This document shows positions 52,396 to 61,294 of a stretch of 64,000 nucleotides of DNA, in pieces (the stretch's first letter is position 1; every line of letters starts with the position of its first letter). The position numbers were made by a program, and so were the translations under genes. The stretch is taken from assembly GCA_029961685.1 (NCBI GenBank), contig JARWKL010000008.1, positions 24,315,119-24,379,118 of the forward strand, given 5' to 3'. Origin of the DNA: Aristolochia californica (lineage: Eukaryota; Streptophyta; Magnoliopsida; Piperales; Aristolochiaceae). The notes under the pieces are model-generated. The model ran no database searches and was not told the DNA's origin. It saw only the letters and a program-made list of their open reading frames with translations.

Positions 52396-52595
52396 CAGTA
52401 GTTGTTTTTACTGTTCATGTTCCGCATATATAAATATGATCTCCACAGTAGTTGTTATTACTGTTCATGTTCCGCATCTATCTATTGATCTCCACAGTGT
52501 TTGTTTTTACTGTTCCAAAGTTACTGTTCAAAAGTATTATTCATTTTTACTATTCACGGTTACTATTCATGATTACTATTCATTTTTACTGTTCA
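52396..52595 (+). repeat. Leader repeats: ~50-bp tandem units and TACTRTTCA cluster
   Basis: Three units of about 50 bp start at 52396, 52446 and 52495, sharing CAGTAGTTG, TTACTGTTCATGTTCCGCAT and ATCTCCA in the first two. Then, from about 52521 to 52595, TACTGTTCA or TACTATTCA (one copy diverged) recurs six times at intervals of about 13 bp. The function is unknown. Confidence 0.8.
52427..52437 (+). promoter_or_regulatory. Second TATA-like element in the leader
   Basis: TATATAAATAT inside the first leader repeat. It could be a second start site closer to the primer site, or chance in AT-rich sequence. Confidence 0.3.
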
Positions 52596-53206
52596 CTCGT
52601 CAAAAGAAATAGTATCGAAATAGTGCCAAATAGGACAGATGCTAGAGACTTGGAATTATTCGGCTACGCTCCGAGGTAGAAAACGAAACGGAGCTGTGCT
52701 CTACCCTGCTGAAGTAGCCATAGAGCCGCAACGGTTAATATGAACGGCTCGGGGCCCTCTGAAGACCGTGAGGACCGCATCGACGGAACTGCCCACGTGG
52801 TGGTAAGCCGGCAGGAATAGGGTCAAACCCCGAAGAAGTTCTAGGTAGCAGCAGAAGTCATGTTGGGCCTACTAGATAGCTATGAAATAGACACAAACGA
52901 GTACATAGTAGTGACATGTGGTAGGAAGCAGGAAAGTGGCCTAATGGTAAAATGATAGGATTGACGAAGTGTGACTGTAGGAATAGTATTGTGTGAGTCA
53001 TCGATGTTTTCCGCCGCCCGTAGATGTTAGCTCGAGACCGGCAGGTAGCAGTCCCTAGGATTCTAGTTCTGCTGCCCTCATCCCTAGGTTGTCTTCCGCT
53101 GTGCGTACAAGTCTCCTAGAGACTTTGTGTCGATATCATAGCAATAGTGCTTTGGTATCAGTATTCCACTGTCAGATTCTGCTAGAGACTCGCCTCGTCT
53201 GTTAAA

Positions 53207-53219
53207 TGGTATCAGAGCC
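53207..53219 (+). other. Minus-strand primer site, tRNA-iMet
   Basis: TGGTATCAGAGCC, complementary to the 3' end of plant initiator tRNA-Met. In caulimovirids this marks the start of reverse transcription and genome position 1. No LTR edge (…CA) precedes it, which argues against an LTR retrotransposon. Confidence 0.85.
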
Positions 53220-53375
53220 GAGTATTAGACTTGGTTTTGTATGTGTCAAAGAAGTCAAAGCTTAACTTTGATTCTTTCTGTTTAGGTATACATACTCCCA
53301 AACAATTACGACCCATACCGGTCACATCCCAAGTAACATTTGTAAGGAACAAATGTACAAAACCAAAATTCCATT

Positions 53376-53702
53376 ATGGAACAAAATAGGTCTAATCCAA
53401 CGATAAGGCTTATAAATTATTCTCGTCTACGAGAATATATCATGACCAGAAGGTATGATAACCAAATCGAATTCCAGAGGGTCTGGATTCGACAGTTAAA
53501 AGATCGACTCGCACGAGTTCAACCCAAACTCAAAGAGCTCGAAGAAAATCCTTTAGTTGTAGATTATAACAATGAAGGAAGAAGAATAATCCGAGATGGA
53601 CGATTCTTAGGACTCGGTCCAGTAGGATTAAAACAAGTTATCAAAGACCTGAAACACCAAATCAGGATTGAACAACTTGAACTTCAAGAATATGCTATCT
53701 AA
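53376..53702 (+). CDS. Caulimovirid small ORF1, unknown function
   Basis: A 108-codon intact ORF and the first substantial frame after the primer site. It is strongly charged and helix-prone, with likely coiled-coil stretches at residues about 30-50 and 85-105 and a short Gly-rich segment near residues 75-82. No motif I recognise. It overlaps ORF2 by 11 bp (ATG at 53692 inside its end). Small helical first ORFs are common in badnavirus- and tungrovirus-like genomes, but I see no specific similarity. Confidence 0.55.
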   Translation: MEQNRSNPTIRLINYSRLREYIMTRRYDNQIEFQRVWIRQLKDRLARVQPKLKELEENPLVVDYNNEGRRIIRDGRFLGLGPVGLKQVIKDLKHQIRIEQLELQEYAI

Positions 53703-54000
53703 GCAATTCTTAGAAGATTTGGTAATCATTCTGCAAAGAGAAATCTACAGAATGACACATGAAGAAACCGTATCTCAACCTGTAGACACCGCTTCAACAG
53801 GAGAAGCCTCTACAAGTACATACGGAAAACCAGAAAAAACAAAATACTGGTATGTTGTCTTCATAGGAAGAGAAACAGGAATATATGACAGCTGGGAAGA
53901 CGCCCAAGCTCAAGTCATAGGATTTCCCGGAAATTCTCACAGAAAGTTCCGGACAAAGGAAGATGCTGAACAAGCTTGGACAGCATCCCGAAATAGATGA
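53692..54000 (+). CDS. Small ORF2 with viroplasmin / RNase H1 N-terminal-type domain
   Basis: A 102-codon ORF. The frame also runs back to a TTG at 53668, but I chose the ATG at 53692. Residues about 52-96 (53845-53979) carry the pattern of the caulimovirus viroplasmin domain, related to the N-terminal domain of eukaryotic RNase H1: WYVVFIGRETGIYDSWEDA, then QVIGFPG, then KFRTKEDA. In known caulimoviruses this domain sits inside the large P6/TAV protein, binds nucleic acid hybrids and helps form inclusion bodies. Here it stands in a small separate protein after the primer site. The stop TGA (53998-54000) overlaps the ORF3 start as ATGA, so coupled translation is likely. Confidence 0.75.
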   Translation: MLSKQFLEDLVIILQREIYRMTHEETVSQPVDTASTGEASTSTYGKPEKTKYWYVVFIGRETGIYDSWEDAQAQVIGFPGNSHRKFRTKEDAEQAWTASRNR

Positions 54001-54212
54001 TCTATAAACAAAATCTTTTGGATCGTCTACAAAGAAAGAGAGAAGGCCTTGCTTTCACTCTCTTACTAAGAAACATGCTTCAACCAGAAGATGACTCTAT
54101 CCACTCCATGGAAATGTATTATTTCCATTGGGAAAGATACACGAATCGCATCCATCAATTTCGATGCAAGATCAAAAATATTAAACAAAAGCTAAACCTC
54201 CTAGCTTTGTAA
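53997..54212 (+). CDS. Caulimovirid small ORF3, unknown function
   Basis: A 71-codon intact ORF starting in an ATGA overlap with ORF2. The product is basic and helical, with aromatic residues in the middle (MEMYYFHWERY) and a Lys/Ile/Leu-rich end. No family recognised. Its stop is 3 bp before the ORF4 ATG and in the same frame as ORF4, so limited readthrough could fuse the two. Confidence 0.5.
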   Translation: MIYKQNLLDRLQRKREGLAFTLLLRNMLQPEDDSIHSMEMYYFHWERYTNRIHQFRCKIKNIKQKLNLLAL

Positions 54213-54215
54213 AAA

Positions 54216-54818
54216 ATGAATGAGTTTTTCTATTTAATGGATATGGAAACTCCATTGCCATTAGGCCTTCCCGACATCACCGGATGGCTTAAAAACCTAG
54301 TGTACTTTGCAACACCTTGCATAGCACCTAGAAGAAAGGATCCAGCACCACCTGCTTTTAGGATCGCTTCAAAAGCATCATCCTCCACAGATGATGAAGT
54401 TTACGCAGAATATAATACCTGCGGTCGCCAACCGATTTATTATGTTCAAGAAGAAAAACCATCTTCTAGTAAACAACAAGAGCAACACGACAGTGAACCA
54501 GAAGCCTGGGAATCTGATGAAGTTGCAGAAGAAAATACCAAGAAAACAGACTACACTGCTAAAGACAAAAAGGCAGATGATCTTGGTAAAAGATTTAGAA
54601 TGCTTCGTGGTAGCAACCATTTTGAAGCAGGAACTTCAAGGGTACGAGATACCCACATGGAAGATAGTTGTCAAGATAACTTCCGAAATCGTACTGCGGT
54701 TCACCCGCAAGAACAAGAAAGTTTCTCCCACTCCAAAATATCCCTGGGAGGACAAAGGTATTCGAAAAAATACACAAATGTCGATCCTTCAAATGCTACT
54801 AAGGCACACCAAACCTAG
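54216..54818 (+). pseudogene. Caulimovirid ORF4, truncated by the integration junction
   Basis: Open for 200 codons from the ATG at 54216. The last two codons and the TAG stop come from the satellite (right junction about 54814), so the original gene was longer. The N-terminal 40 residues are hydrophobic and proline-containing. From about residue 55 it is rich in Ser, Glu, Lys and Gln and probably disordered. By position it could be the start of a movement-protein or polyprotein ORF, but no conserved motif is reached. A second frame (54391-54858) is open over the same region, so a frameshift or overlapping gene cannot be excluded. Confidence 0.5.
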
Positions 54819-56663
54819 TAGCTTTGTGGAATTTAATAAGAAAGAGATTTCTACTTGATCCTAACAAGTGTTAAATGTGGTGGATATGCATGCCAAAAAC
54901 ATGTTGAAGATGCTAATGACGTAATGATCCAAAAATTTCAAGGAGTAGAAAAAGTTGAATTCTCAAATTAACGTGTGGACCATTGCCTATCAACCCACTT
55001 TTTGCCTATTTTACAAAAAGTTGGCCCAACAATCATAGATCATCGTGAATATTTTGATCGATTAATGATGTGTAAAAACTATAATTTTAGTTAGAAATGA
55101 CTTATGGTTTGGGAGTCTAACTCTTAGATAAAAATGCCTCCCCCCTCTTCCGATGATTGTGAAACCCAAAATAGATAAAAAAACTAAAAAAATTACAATC
55201 CTTAAAAAATCACAGATACTTTTTGGAACTGTCTCTCTCAGCATTTGTACATTTCCATTTTGGATGTTCAATTTTTCTTCGAATACAAACTTGTGTTTTC
55301 ACTCACATATTTTTGTCATAACCAAAAAAGATAAGGCAAATAGATCACAACAAAATGAAAATTTTAGAGTTTATGTATGCAAAAAAATTTGACAACCATA
55401 ATAAATGTAAGTGAAGAAAATTTTTTCACGCACCAAAAATGAACACCAAAGTTTGTTTCCCATGTTTGGGAAATTCCACTACTACAACCCCTAGTTGCTT
55501 GGTCGAATTTTATAAGATAGAGATTTGTAATTGATCCTAACATGTTTTAAATGTTGTGGATATGCATGCCAGAAACATGTTGAAGATGCTAATGACCTAA
55601 TGATCCAAAAATTTCAAGGAGTAGAAAAAGTTAAATTCTCAACTTAACGTGTGGACCGGCGCCTAACAACCCACTTTTTGCCTATTTTACAAAAAGCGGA
55701 CCTAACAATCATAGATCATCGTGAATGTTTTGATGGATTAACGACGTGTGATGGCTATAATTTTAGTTAGAAATGACTTATGGTTTGGGAGTCAACACTT
55801 AGATAAAAATGCCTCTCCCCTCTTCCGATGATTGCAAAACCCAAAATTTATAAAAAAACTAAAACAGTTCACAATACTAAAAAAATCATTGATACTTTTT
55901 GGAACTATCTCTCTCAGCATTAGTGCATTTCCATTTTGGATGTTCAATTTTTTTTCTAATCCAAACTTGCGTTTTCACTCTCCTATTTTTGTCATAAACA
56001 AAAAAGATAAGGCAAAAAGATCACAAGAAAATGAAAATTTTAGAGTTTTTTTATGCAGAAAAATTTGAAAACAATGATGAATGTAAGTGAAGAAAATATT
56101 TCACGCACCAAAAACTAACACCAAAGTTTTGTTACCCTTGTTTGGGAAATTCCACTAGTACAACCCCTAGTAGTTTCGTGGAATATTTTAAGAAAGAGAT
56201 TTCCAATTGATCCTAACAAGTGTTAAATGTGGTGGATATGCATGCTAGAAACATGTAGAAGATGCTAATGACCTAATGATTGAAAAATTTCAAGGAGTAG
56301 AAAGTGTTGAATTCTGAAGTTAACGTGTGGACCCGATCCTAACGACCCACTTTTTGCCTATTTTAAAAAAAGCGGACCTAACAATCATAGATCATGGTGA
56401 ATCTTTTTATCGATTAATCATGTGTAACTGCTATAATTTTAGTTGGAAATTACTTATGCTTTGGGTGTGAACAAATAGATAAAAATGCCTCCCCCCTCTT
56501 CCGTTTATTGCGAAACCCAAAATATATAAAAAACCTAAAAGAGTTTACAATCATTGAAAAATCACAGATACTTTTTGGAACTATCTCTCTTAGCGTTTGT
56601 GCATTTCCATTTTGGATGTTCAATTTTTTTTCTAATCCAAACATGTGTTTTCACTCTCCCATT
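54814..56663. repeat. Satellite array block C
   Basis: Landmarks at 55136, 55811 and 56487 (675 and 676 bp apart). Subtracting the viral insert leaves about 671 bp between the landmarks at 49032 and 55136, so blocks B and C were continuous apart from about 5 bp. No genes. Confidence 0.95.
56659..56663. repeat. Target site duplication CCATT (left of solo LTR)
   Basis: Matches 57572-57576. It lies in the conserved satellite segment CTCTCCCATTTTTGTCG. Confidence 0.88.
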
Positions 56664-57571
56664 TGTTACGGTCGTGGGTCATGGATCAAGTAACACGGCG
56701 TGGGATTTGTGAATCCAGCACTCAGAATTTACTCACTTCACGTCAAGGGTCTGTGTATGAGTATTTCTCCTTAAGCAGTGCTTGGCCAGGAGGAAAAATC
56801 CTCTTTTGAGGGTCCAACCGAGTTGTTGTGCTAGGTAGAAGACCCCACAGCAATGCTGACCATGCTAGAGCAAGGTGCTCTCTTTTCTTGGTCACGGCAA
56901 AGAGGGTTTGTCCTCTTTGTTGCTGCTCTAGCTAAGAATGCAATCCTTCTTTCTTAAATAACTTGAAACACGAGTTTGGGATAGATTAATACCTCTTCTT
57001 TGATACTATGATCAGCTCCCACGTTGCACCAGGATTGACTCAAGATTTGAGGATAAAAATTCTCACTTTGCTGCTTGGTAAGGGAGGAATTGGGCCTCTC
57101 TTGCTGCTGCTGCCGAGAGGGAGGATAGACCTCCTCTTTGGGCTTGGAAAAGGGGCAGGAAGCTCCTTTTCTTAGTAGGGATGATGGTGGATGAATTTGG
57201 GTGAAGATGGATGGCAATGGAGGGTGAAGGATAGGTTGGATTTTTGGAGTAAACCCTAAACTCGAGATCAAGAGGTGATCTTAACCTATTTAGACTAGGT
57301 TATTCTAAAATCTCAAAGGTTACCTATTTCATTCATACCTATCCCATAAATAAGGAGTTTTAGGGTTAGGGTTACAATAATTCCCCATAATGCCCTTACA
57401 TTTAAAGTAATTAGAAATAACTCCTACTTAAAACAATATAAGAAATAAATCCTACTTAAAAAAATATAAGAAATAAATCCTACTCAAAGAAATATAAGAA
57501 TGAAATCCTATTGAGTGAGTTGTTGTTGTCTTCTTCGTTGTGTGACTCGGTGTGCTATTGAGTCCACAACA
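56664..57571 (-). mobile_element. Solo LTR, 908 bp
   Basis: Starts TGTTACGG and ends CCACAACA, giving short TGTT/AACA inverted ends, and is flanked by CCATT on both sides. No PBS, PPT or internal region, so it looks like the product of recombination between two LTRs. Removing it and one CCATT gives exactly 675 bp between the landmarks at 56487 and 58075. The minus strand has a plausible TATA region (CTCCTTATTTATGGG, 57357-57343) after AT-rich repeats, so I place it on that strand, with modest confidence. It is unrelated to the LTRs at 18592-22818. The frame at 56954-57271 has no recognisable motif. Superfamily not determined. Confidence 0.85.
57412..57513. repeat. 28-bp tandem repeat inside the solo LTR
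   Basis: About 3.7 copies of AAGAAATAAATCCTACTTAA followed by an A-rich end, starting at about 57412, 57440, 57468 and 57496. Repeats upstream of a TATA region in LTRs often act as enhancers; this is inferred. Confidence 0.8.
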
Positions 57572-57576
57572 CCATT
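57572..57576. repeat. Target site duplication CCATT (right of solo LTR)
   Basis: Matches 56659-56663 and runs on into satellite TTTGTCGTAAAC. Confidence 0.88.
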
Positions 57577-58699
57577 TTTGTCGTAAACCAAAAAGATAAG
57601 GCAAATAGATCACAAAAAAATGAAAAATTTAGACTTTATTTATGCAAAAAAATTTGAAAACAATAATAAATGTAAGTGAAGAAAATTTTTCACGCACCAA
57701 AAATGAGCACTAAATTTTGTTACCCATGTCTGGCAAATTCCACTAGTACAACCCCAAGAAGTTTGGTGGAATTTTATAAGAAAGAGATTTCTAATTGAGC
57801 CTAACATGTTTTAAATATGGTGGATATGCATGCCAGAAACATGTTGAAGATGATAATGACCTAATGATAAAAAAAATTCATGGAGAAGAAAAATTTGAAT
57901 TCTCAAGTTAACGTGTAGACCAGAGCCTATCAACCCAATTTTTGCCTATTTTACAAAGGGCGGACCTAACAATCACAAATAATCGTGAATGTTTTGATCG
58001 ATTAACGATGTGTAACGGCTACAATTTTAGTTAGAAATGACTTATGGTTTGGGAGTCGACACTTAGATAAAAATGCCTCCCTCCTCTTACGATGATTATG
58101 AAACCCAAAATATAAAAAAAAACTAAAATAGTTTACAATCCTTAAAAAATCATAGATACTTTTTGGAACTGTCTCTTTCAGCATTTGTGCATTTCCATTT
58201 TGGATGTTCAATTTTATATCTAATTCAAACTTGAGCTTTCACTCTCCCATTTTTTTCGTAAACAAAAAAGATTAGGCAAATATATCATAACAAAATGAAA
58301 ATTTTCAAGTTTATGTAAGCAAAAAAATTTTAAAACAATAATAAATGTAAGTGAAGAAAATTATTTCACGCACCAAATATGAAAACCAAAGTTTTGTTAC
58401 CCATGTTTGGCAAATTCCACTAGGACAACCCCTAATAGCTTGGTGGAATTTTATAAGAAAGAGATTTCTAATTGATCCTAACATGTTTTAAATGTGGTGG
58501 ATATGCTTGCCAGAAACATGTTGAAGATGCTAATGACCTAATGATCCAAAAACTTCAAGGAGTAAAAAAAGTTGAAATCTCAAGTTAACGTGTGGACCAG
58601 AGCCTAACAACCCACTTTTTGCCTTTTTTACAAAAAGCGGACCTAACAATCATAGATCATTGTGAATGCTTTGATCGATTAACGATGTGTAACGGCTAA

Positions 58700-60730
58700 A
58701 ATTTAAGTTACAAGTTATGGTTTGGGAGTCAACACTTGGATAAAAATGCCTCCCCCTCTTCTGATGATTGTGAAACCCAAAATATATAAAAAAACTAAAA
58801 GTGTTTCCAATCCTTAAAAAATCACAGATACTTTTTGGAACTATCTCTCTTAGCATTTGTTCATTTCCATTTTGGATGTTCAATATTTTTCTAATCCAAA
58901 CTTAAGTTTTCACTCTCCCAATTTTGTCGTAAATAAAAAGGATAAGGCAAATAGATCACAACAAAATGAAAAATTTAGAGTTTATGTATGCAAAAAATTT
59001 TGACAACAATAATAAATGTCAGTGAAGAAAATTTTTTCACACACGGAAAATGTTCACCAATGTTTTGTTACCCATCTTTTGGAAATTTCATTAGTACAAC
59101 TCCTAGTAGCTTGGTGAAATTTTATATGAAAGAGATTTCTAATTGATCCTAACTTGTTTTAAAGGTGGTGGATATGCATGCCAGAAACATGTTGAAGCTA
59201 CTAACGACCTAATGATCCAAAAATTTCAAGTAGTAGAAAAATTTGAATTCTCAAGTTAACGTGTGGACTAGAGCCTAACAACCCACTTTTTGCCTAATTT
59301 ACCAAAAGCGGACCAAACAATCACAGATATCCATGAATGTTTTGATCGATTAACGATGTGTAACGGCTATAATTTTAGTAAGAAATGACTTTTGGTTTGG
59401 GGGTCAACACTTAGATAAAAATGCCTCCCCCCTCTTCCGATGATTGCGAAACCCGAAATATATAAAAAAACTAAAAGAGTTTACAATCCATAAAAAGTCA
59501 CTGATACTTTTTGGAACTATTTCACTCAACATTTGTGCATTTCCATTTTGGATGTTCAATTTTTTTTATTCCAAACTTGTGTTTTCACTCTCCCATTTTT
59601 GTTGTAAACAAAAAAGATCAGGCAAACAGATCACAAAAAAAAATTAAAATGTTAGAATTTGTGTATGCAAAAAAAATTTGAAAACAATAATAAATGTAAG
59701 TGAAGAAAATTTTTTCATGCACCAAAAATGAACACCAAAGTTTTGTTACCCATGTTTCGGAAATTCCACTAGTACAACCCCAAGTAACTTGGTGGAATTT
59801 GATAAGAAAGAGATTTCTAATTTATCCTAACATGTTTTAAATGTGGTGGATATCCATGCCAGAAACATGTTGAAGATGCTAATGACCTAATAATCCAAAA
59901 AATTTCTAGTAGTTGAAAAAGTAAAATTCTCAAGCTAACATGTGGACGAGAGCCTAACAACCCACTTTTTGCCAATTTTAGAAAAAGCGGACCTAACAAT
60001 CATAGATTATCGTGATTGTTTTGATTGATTAACGATGTGTAACAGCTATAACTTTAGTTAGAAATGACTTATGGTTTGGGAGTTGACACTTAGAAAAAAA
60101 TGCCTCCCCCCTCTTCTAATGATTGTGAAACCCAAAATATATAAAAAAACTAAAAGAGTTTAAAATCCTTAAAAAATCACAGATACATTTTGCAACTGTC
60201 TCTCTCAGCATTTTTGTATTTCAATTTTGGATGTTCAATTTTTTTTCAAATCCAAACATGAGTTTTCACTCTCTCATTTTTGTCGTAAACAAAAAAGATA
60301 AGGCAAAATAGATCACAACAAAATCAAAGTTTTAGAGTTGATGTATACAAAAAAAATTGAAAACAATAATAAATTTAAGTGAAGAAAAAATTTTCACACA
60401 CAAAAAATGAACACCAAAGTTTTGTTACCCATGTTTGGGAAATTCCACTAGTTCAACCCCTAGTTGCTTGGTGGAATTTTATAAGAAAGAGATTTCTAAT
60501 AGATCCTAACATGTTTTAAATGTAGTGAATATGCATGCTAGAAACATGTTGAAATTTCTAATGACCTAATGATCCAAAAATCTCAAGGAGTAGAAAAAGT
60601 TGAATTCTCAAGTTAACGTGTGGACCAGAGCCTAACAACCCACTTTTCGCATATTTTACAAAATGCGGACCTAACAATCATAGATCATCGTGAATGTTTT
60701 GATCGATTAACGATGTGTAACGGCTATAAT
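58700..60730. repeat. Duplicated 2-kb satellite segment, copy 2
   Basis: Partner of 45005-46960, carrying the same private variants in the same order. Its monomers are full length (675, 679 and 678 bp), whereas copy 1 has lost about 60 bp. Confidence 0.88.
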
Positions 60731-61095
60731 TTTAGTTAGAAATGACTTATGGTTTTGCAGTCAACACTTCGATAAAAATGCGTCCCCCCTCTTCCGATGA
60801 TTGAGAAACACAAAATATATAAAAAAACTAAAAGAGTTTAAAATCCTTAAAAAATCACAGATACTTTTTGGAACTATCTCTCTCAGCATTTGTTCATTTC
60901 CTTTTTGCATGTTCTATTTTTTTGGTAATCCAAATTTGAGTTTTCACTCTCCCATTTTTGTCGAAACAAAAAAGATAAGGCAAATAGATCACAACAAAAT
61001 GAAAATTTTTGAGTTTATGTATGCAAAAAAATTTGAAAATAGTAATAAATCTAAGAGAAGAAAATTTTTTCACGCACCAAAAATGAACACCAAGG

Positions 61096-61294
61096 TTTCG
61101 TTACCCACGTTTGGGAAATTCCACTAGTACAACCCCTAGTAGCTTGGTGGAATTTTATAAGAAAGAGATTTCTAATTGATCCTAATATGTAAGGTTTTGT
61201 TACCCACGTTTGGGAAATTCCACTAGTACAACCCCTAGTAACTTGGTGGAATTTTATAAGAAAGAGATTTCTAATTTATCCTAATATGTCTTAA
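61096..61294. repeat. ~101-bp tandem duplication inside a monomer
   Basis: GTTACCCACGTTTGGGAAAT and the following sequence up to CCTAATATGT occur twice in tandem (about 61095-61195 and 61196-61294), differing at only a few bases. It lengthens the monomer to 774 bp and looks recent. Confidence 0.9.

Larger units (their letters stand above)
52074..53206 (+). other. Viral leader / intergenic region
   Basis: About 1.1 kb between the TATA box and the primer site with no credible long gene. The 5' half is T-rich with short repeats. The 3' half (from about 52630) is GC-richer, with many short ATG-led frames and local inverted repeats, for example AGTCTC-CTA-GAGACT at 53110-53124; GCTAGAGACT recurs at 52638 and 53181. 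Long structured leaders with small ORFs are typical of caulimovirids, where ribosome shunting bypasses them. A second TATA-like string lies at 52427-52437. Confidence 0.6.
49381..54813 (+). mobile_element. Endogenous caulimovirid (plant pararetrovirus) fragment
   Basis: A 5.4-kb non-satellite block of distinct composition, read on the plus strand: coat-protein end (broken), transactivator-position ORF, promoter, leader, tRNA-iMet primer site and four packed ORFs, the last cut by the right junction. Part of a circular viral genome is thus represented across its origin. Movement protein, protease and reverse transcriptase/RNase H are not seen. The left junction is after CCACTAGTA and the right junction is at CCTAGTAGC, so about 5 bp of satellite seem lost and there is no target duplication, which fits non-homologous joining rather than integrase. 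The combination of a CP-type zinc knuckle, a viroplasmin domain and an initiator-Met PBS argues for Caulimoviridae. I cannot name the genus. Confidence 0.85.

Noticed and set aside
52452..52679. 75-codon open frame in the viral leader
   Set aside because: It is built from the leader's T-rich repeats, giving a Phe/Leu/Ile/Tyr-rich product with no motif.
52937..53039. Pol III A-box-like (TGGCCTAATGG) and B-box-like (GCTCGAGACC) strings, suggesting a tRNA gene or SINE
   Set aside because: The boxes are about 90 bp apart, the B box is imperfect, no cloverleaf can be drawn, and no target duplication or A-rich tail is present.
53207..53219. tRNA-iMet site as evidence of an LTR retrotransposon
   Set aside because: No LTR end precedes it and no matching LTR pair flanks the region. 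The coat-protein-like and viroplasmin-like ORFs fit a caulimovirid better.
56954..57271. 105-codon minus-strand open frame
   Set aside because: Lies wholly inside the solo LTR, is low-complexity in Pro/Ser, and has no motif.
57357..57373. Telomere-like TTTTAGGGTTAGGGTT
   Set aside because: Only two to three imperfect units inside the solo LTR; too short for an interstitial telomere array.
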